Origin: Laguncularia racemosa
Taxonomy: Eukaryota; Streptophyta; Magnoliopsida; Myrtales; Combretaceae
Reading direction: 5' to 3'
NCBI GenBank assembly: GCA_037954665.1
Contig: JBBMOL010000046.1
Span: 5,254,501 to 5,318,500, forward strand
Length of the DNA: 64,000 nt
The notes under the pieces are model-generated. The model was not told where the DNA came from and did not search any database. It saw only the letters and a program-made list of their open reading frames with translations. The translations under genes and the position numbers were made by a program. Of the stretch, positions 60,811-64,000 are shown in pieces; positions within the stretch are counted from its first letter, which is position 1; each line of letters begins with the position of its first letter.

Positions 60811-61130
60811 AGACTAATATAATGTTTTGATCATATTATTATGTTAATTTGATTTCTTTAAGTATTTTTTATTAGTTTAATGCAAGGATGGTTGTTGAAT
60901 ATTGATATTTTTATATAACAAACGTTTTTATTGAATTTATTAATATTTGTGTTTTCACTCTGCATCTTGCCTTAGATGAATTTGGGATGTTATGTTTTGA
61001 GTGTGCTTTTCACCTTTTATGATACTACAACTTCACTTCACTTAGCTTCACCATTTGCCCATTATAACATAAGCACTAGCAATAAACCCATGCATAACAG
61101 AGAATTTAATTAACCTTGATCGAAAACAAA
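60811..61130. other. Spacer between the hAT remnant and the CSN3 promoter
   Basis: AT-rich, with no gene seen. Confidence 0.55.
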
Positions 61131-61365
61131 AGACAAAATCAAACAGCCCAAGCCCACAACGTCGAGGCCCGATCCAACTGACTCCTTCCTTTCACCGAGT
61201 TATGGGTTCACACTCACTGACAACGAGTTAAATCCGAGTTCAAACTCAGTCCCTCTTCTTTACTCTTCTAATAAGCAGAGTCTCCTTCTTCCTCCTCTTC
61301 CTCTTCTTCTTCCACCGGTTTTCAAATTGAATACCTAATTAACCCTAGAAAGTAACAGAAAAGGC
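61131..61365 (+). promoter_or_regulatory. CSN3 promoter and 5' leader
   Basis: AGCCCAAGCCCA at 61145-61156 holds two site II motifs (TGGGCT on the other strand), followed by GGCCC near 61167. A CTTCTTCCTCCTC-type pyrimidine-rich leader (about 61283-61315) precedes the ATG at 61366. Tandem site II motifs are typical of constitutive plant promoters. Confidence 0.55.
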
Positions 61366-64000
61366 ATGGGATCACTGGAAAACCTGGTGACCCAAATCCA
61401 GGGGCTATCAGGCAATGAAGAAGACATCTTACACCTCCATAACATATTGAAACAATCCGATGAATCGCTTCACTCTGAAACAACTCATCTCTCTTCTTTC
61501 CTCGCTTTACTCGATCCATCCAAGCACTCCCTCGGTTATCTATACATTCTGTGAGTCCCCATTTTTCTCCTTAACTGCCTGGGGTCCCATCGTGTCATCG
61601 ATTTTATTTATCTATCTATTTAATTTCATTCTTGTGTTCAGGATGTTCCTAGGGTTTGTTTTTGTGTTATAGAAGAGAGTGTTGAATTTGGTTTTTCGGG
61701 GTGTTTATGTGATTCTCCCTTTGCTTATTTTTAAGATAGTAGGTAATTTTCGGGAATTCCTAGTTTGGATTTTGGAGTTGTTGCGAGTGTTGCAAATTCA
61801 AGTTATGTGCTCAAATGTGCTCCAAGCAAAGAAAGAAGACATTTTATGATGTAATTGTGAAATATTATGGTTCTTGCTGCAAAGCTAGTAATAAGCTGCT
61901 GTGTATTATTGGGACCGTATCAATCCTTAAACTTTGTGTACATATATTATAGTAGCTAACGAAAGTATCGCCACTTAAAGGTGTATCGCCGGCAAAGTGC
62001 TTTCTCGGTTAAATGGGTATGGGGAGGAAAAACACATGCAAATGCACTTTAAATTTTTATGGAGAGGTTGTTTCCTCCAGTACTGCTCATGTCTTTTTTA
62101 CACTGGAAGGGAAGAAAGAAAAAAAAGAAATAAACTAGTATGTTAACAGGAACTGGAAGTGGTTGAAGAATTGGGGGATGGAAATCATGGAAGGACACAT
62201 TCATAGTGTCTGAAAGTAACTTAATCTCAATTTATGTTGCAGAAAGGCAAGAGAATAATATGTTTTCTGTGAAGAGTGATGATTTTGTATGGAGTAGGAT
62301 TATCCTTTTATCTGCCCAAATAGATTAGTTTGTGTCACTATCTTCATTGATTTTGTATTTTTTGAATCTGACAGGGAGGCCTATACATCCGGTCCAGTTT
62401 CAAAAGAGCAAGCCAGTGTACTGGTTCCAATTTGTGCCGATTTCATCCAATCCTGCGATGTGCATCAGATTCGTATGGCACCTGATAAATGTATTTCCTT
62501 TACCTTGAAGCATTTTCTAGTTCATATTTGTAAGAAAGTAAATGGTAAAAATATACACTGATGCTAGTACATTGAAATGGCAGTTATATCTGTTTGTAAG
62601 AGATTCAAGGATCATGTCCTGTTGCTGGAAGCTCCATTACAGGGTGTCTCTCCAATACTGACGGCTGTCCACAAGCTCCGTGCCTCCTCTGAACATTTGA
62701 CTTCCTTGCATCCAGAATTTCTTCTACTCTGTTTACTGTCAAAGAGCTATAAGATTGGTCTATCTGTCTTGGAGGATGATATTTTTGAAGTCGATCAGCC
62801 AAGGGACCTTTTCCTTTACTGCTATTATGGGTAAGTTCTTAGAGATGTCTCAAGATAACTTGTATAGATTTGGCTAAATAAAATATAGCTTTGCTTGGGT
62901 CATATATTGAGCTTCTTAATGTGATGAAAGTTGGTTGAAGTGAGATTGCACTAAAAAATTTTAAATCATCCCCTTCATTTTGTGCTTCCCATGTACAACA
63001 AGAATAATTTGTTGAAATCACTAGTTTGATGATCACAGGGCAGATTATTTAACAGTGGACTGGTAATGCAACCCTCAAGCATGGAACAGTTCTTGCCCTT
63101 TGGTTCATAGGAATAGGTGTTCCTGAGAAAGTAATAATGCCTGATGGTGTGGGCATTTGAATCACGACTCGAGAAAATTTTCAGCACTGACACCATTAGC
63201 TCTTATCATTAAAAATAGTAAATACTCACAGAAGAATGACCTCATGATTAAAGGTAGACGATAGAGCTTGTGAACATCTTTTTTCTTTTTCTTTTTTGGT
63301 GGGCCCCAAAGACGATGCCAAATGTTCTGTTAATTGGACAAAAGAATTCTATATATCATGTGATAGGAAAATTAATTAGCTAAATTATGTAACACATAAT
63401 CGATAAAGTTACATTAGGAAGTGTACTGAAAAGAGGAAAATGAAAACAGGCATTCCTTTACACCATGATGATGTTCACTGTTAATCCAGTATGTGCAATG
63501 TTAATAAAAATGCTGAACTCCGGTCAATTGGGTTCTTTCATTCTGAAAAGTTCTTGCTTTTGTTATACCAAATGGATCCAATGCAAAGTTAAAAATAGCT
63601 ATGGTGATCATTTTCTTGAGCTCCTCTTTGGGTTCATTATGTTATCTAGGAGTATACAATAACTTCAACTTGAAGCATTATCAGGAGTCAGTTAAGGGGG
63701 CTCCATGTGGAAGAATTTTTAAACAGGAGAACATGGAAATCATGAATTCAGATGGTTGTTCTTTCATTAGGTGTTTTCCATTTGACAGAGTTGATATAGA
63801 TTTTAATAGGTGCACGTGTATCTAGTCTAGTGGTGAAGTTTCTGTGCTTTTAGTTACATATGTAGGGTTCAAACTCTAGTGGCCTAGTCTATCGTCCAAA
63901 AGCGTAACCAGTATATAAGCAATCCCTCATTGATAACCTGCTCTGCTTTTGTCAGCATTTTGATTCTTCAAATTTTCTGCACAGTTAGGATTTCACTATT
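61366..64000 (+). CDS. CSN3: COP9 signalosome subunit 3, exons 1-3 (partial at right edge)
   Basis: Exons in the window: 61366-61550, 62375-62490 and 62584-62830. All are bounded by GT-AG sites with matching phases (2, 1, 2) and encode 182 residues, about 40% of the usual length of around 425 aa. The protein starts MGSLENLVTQIQGLSGNEED and continues through SKHSLGYLYILEAYTSGPVS, FISVCKRFKDHVLLLEAPLQ, LHPEFLLLCLLSKSYKIGLS and VFE/IFEVDQPRDLFLYCYYG, which I recognise as plant CSN3 (FUS11). CSN removes NEDD8/RUB from cullins and so tunes ubiquitin ligases in light and hormone signalling. CSN3 is a PCI-domain scaffold subunit; the PCI domain lies beyond this window. From 62831 to the edge is intron 3. 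The first exon's upstream start is the only ATG in frame. Confidence 0.93.
63811..63880 (+). repeat. tRNA-derived SINE-like sequence (A and B boxes) in CSN3 intron 3
   Basis: TAGTCTAGTGG at 63823-63833 matches the pol III A box TRGCNNAGYGG at all but one position. GGTTCAAACTC at 63866-63876 matches the B box GGTTCRANNCC at all but one. The spacing suits a tRNA gene or SINE head. No tRNA cloverleaf could be drawn, so an old SINE is favoured. Its 3' end is not defined. Confidence 0.5.

Noticed and set aside
63811..63880. Functional tRNA gene
   Set aside because: A and B boxes are near consensus, but acceptor and anticodon stems do not pair convincingly.
1..64000. A novel multi-gene biological system or biosynthetic cluster
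   Set aside because: The four host genes are unrelated, widely spaced and of known families. The rest is transposon-derived or AT-rich spacer.

Overview
The window is nuclear DNA of a flowering plant, most likely a eudicot. The coding islands are spliced genes with GT-AG introns: an mTERF-type protein, an ankyrin-repeat protein, an organellar ribosome recycling factor and COP9 signalosome subunit 3. They sit in very AT-rich DNA packed with decayed, nested plant retrotransposons and small DNA transposons. There are no operons, bacterial genes or CRISPR arrays. I cannot name the species from sequence alone.

Layout. 1-0.32 kb: 5' end of an mTERF-family gene (- strand), leaving the window, with a promoter rich in telo-box and site II motifs. 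1.75-5.17 kb: a shortened Ty3/gypsy element (- strand) with paired LTRs. 5.2-12.8 kb: AT-rich DNA without recognisable genes. 12.8-17.45 kb: a Ty1/copia element with LTRs, PBS and PPT, apparently inserted in a small terminal-inverted-repeat element. 17.8-20.8 kb: gag-protease remnant of a second Ty3/gypsy element (- strand) with a clear PBS. 20.8-24.6 kb: AT-rich DNA. 24.6-37.76 kb: a LINE (+ strand) split between ORF1 and ORF2 by a Ty3/gypsy chromovirus-like element (- strand), which itself carries a probable solo LTR.

38.98-44.05 kb: ankyrin-repeat gene (+, 4 exons, 751 aa). 44.95-47.47 kb: ribosome recycling factor gene (-, 8 exons, 268 aa), convergent with the ankyrin gene. Both assemble with intact reading frames across every intron. 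47.8-50.5 kb: three small inverted-repeat elements. 50.9-54.0 kb: a second LINE remnant (+) interrupted by a 996-bp foldback element with a degenerate 9-bp target duplication. 54.5-56.3 kb: an Athila-like gypsy remnant (-). 58.0-60.8 kb: a decayed hAT transposase gene (+). 61.37-64.0 kb: first three exons of CSN3 (+), running off the right edge, with a tRNA-like/SINE-like sequence in the intron.

The host genes are unrelated housekeeping or regulatory functions and do not form a pathway. The most interesting content is the layered transposon history: element in element in element, and at least two foldback elements able to form long hairpins. I did not find evidence for a new multi-gene system.
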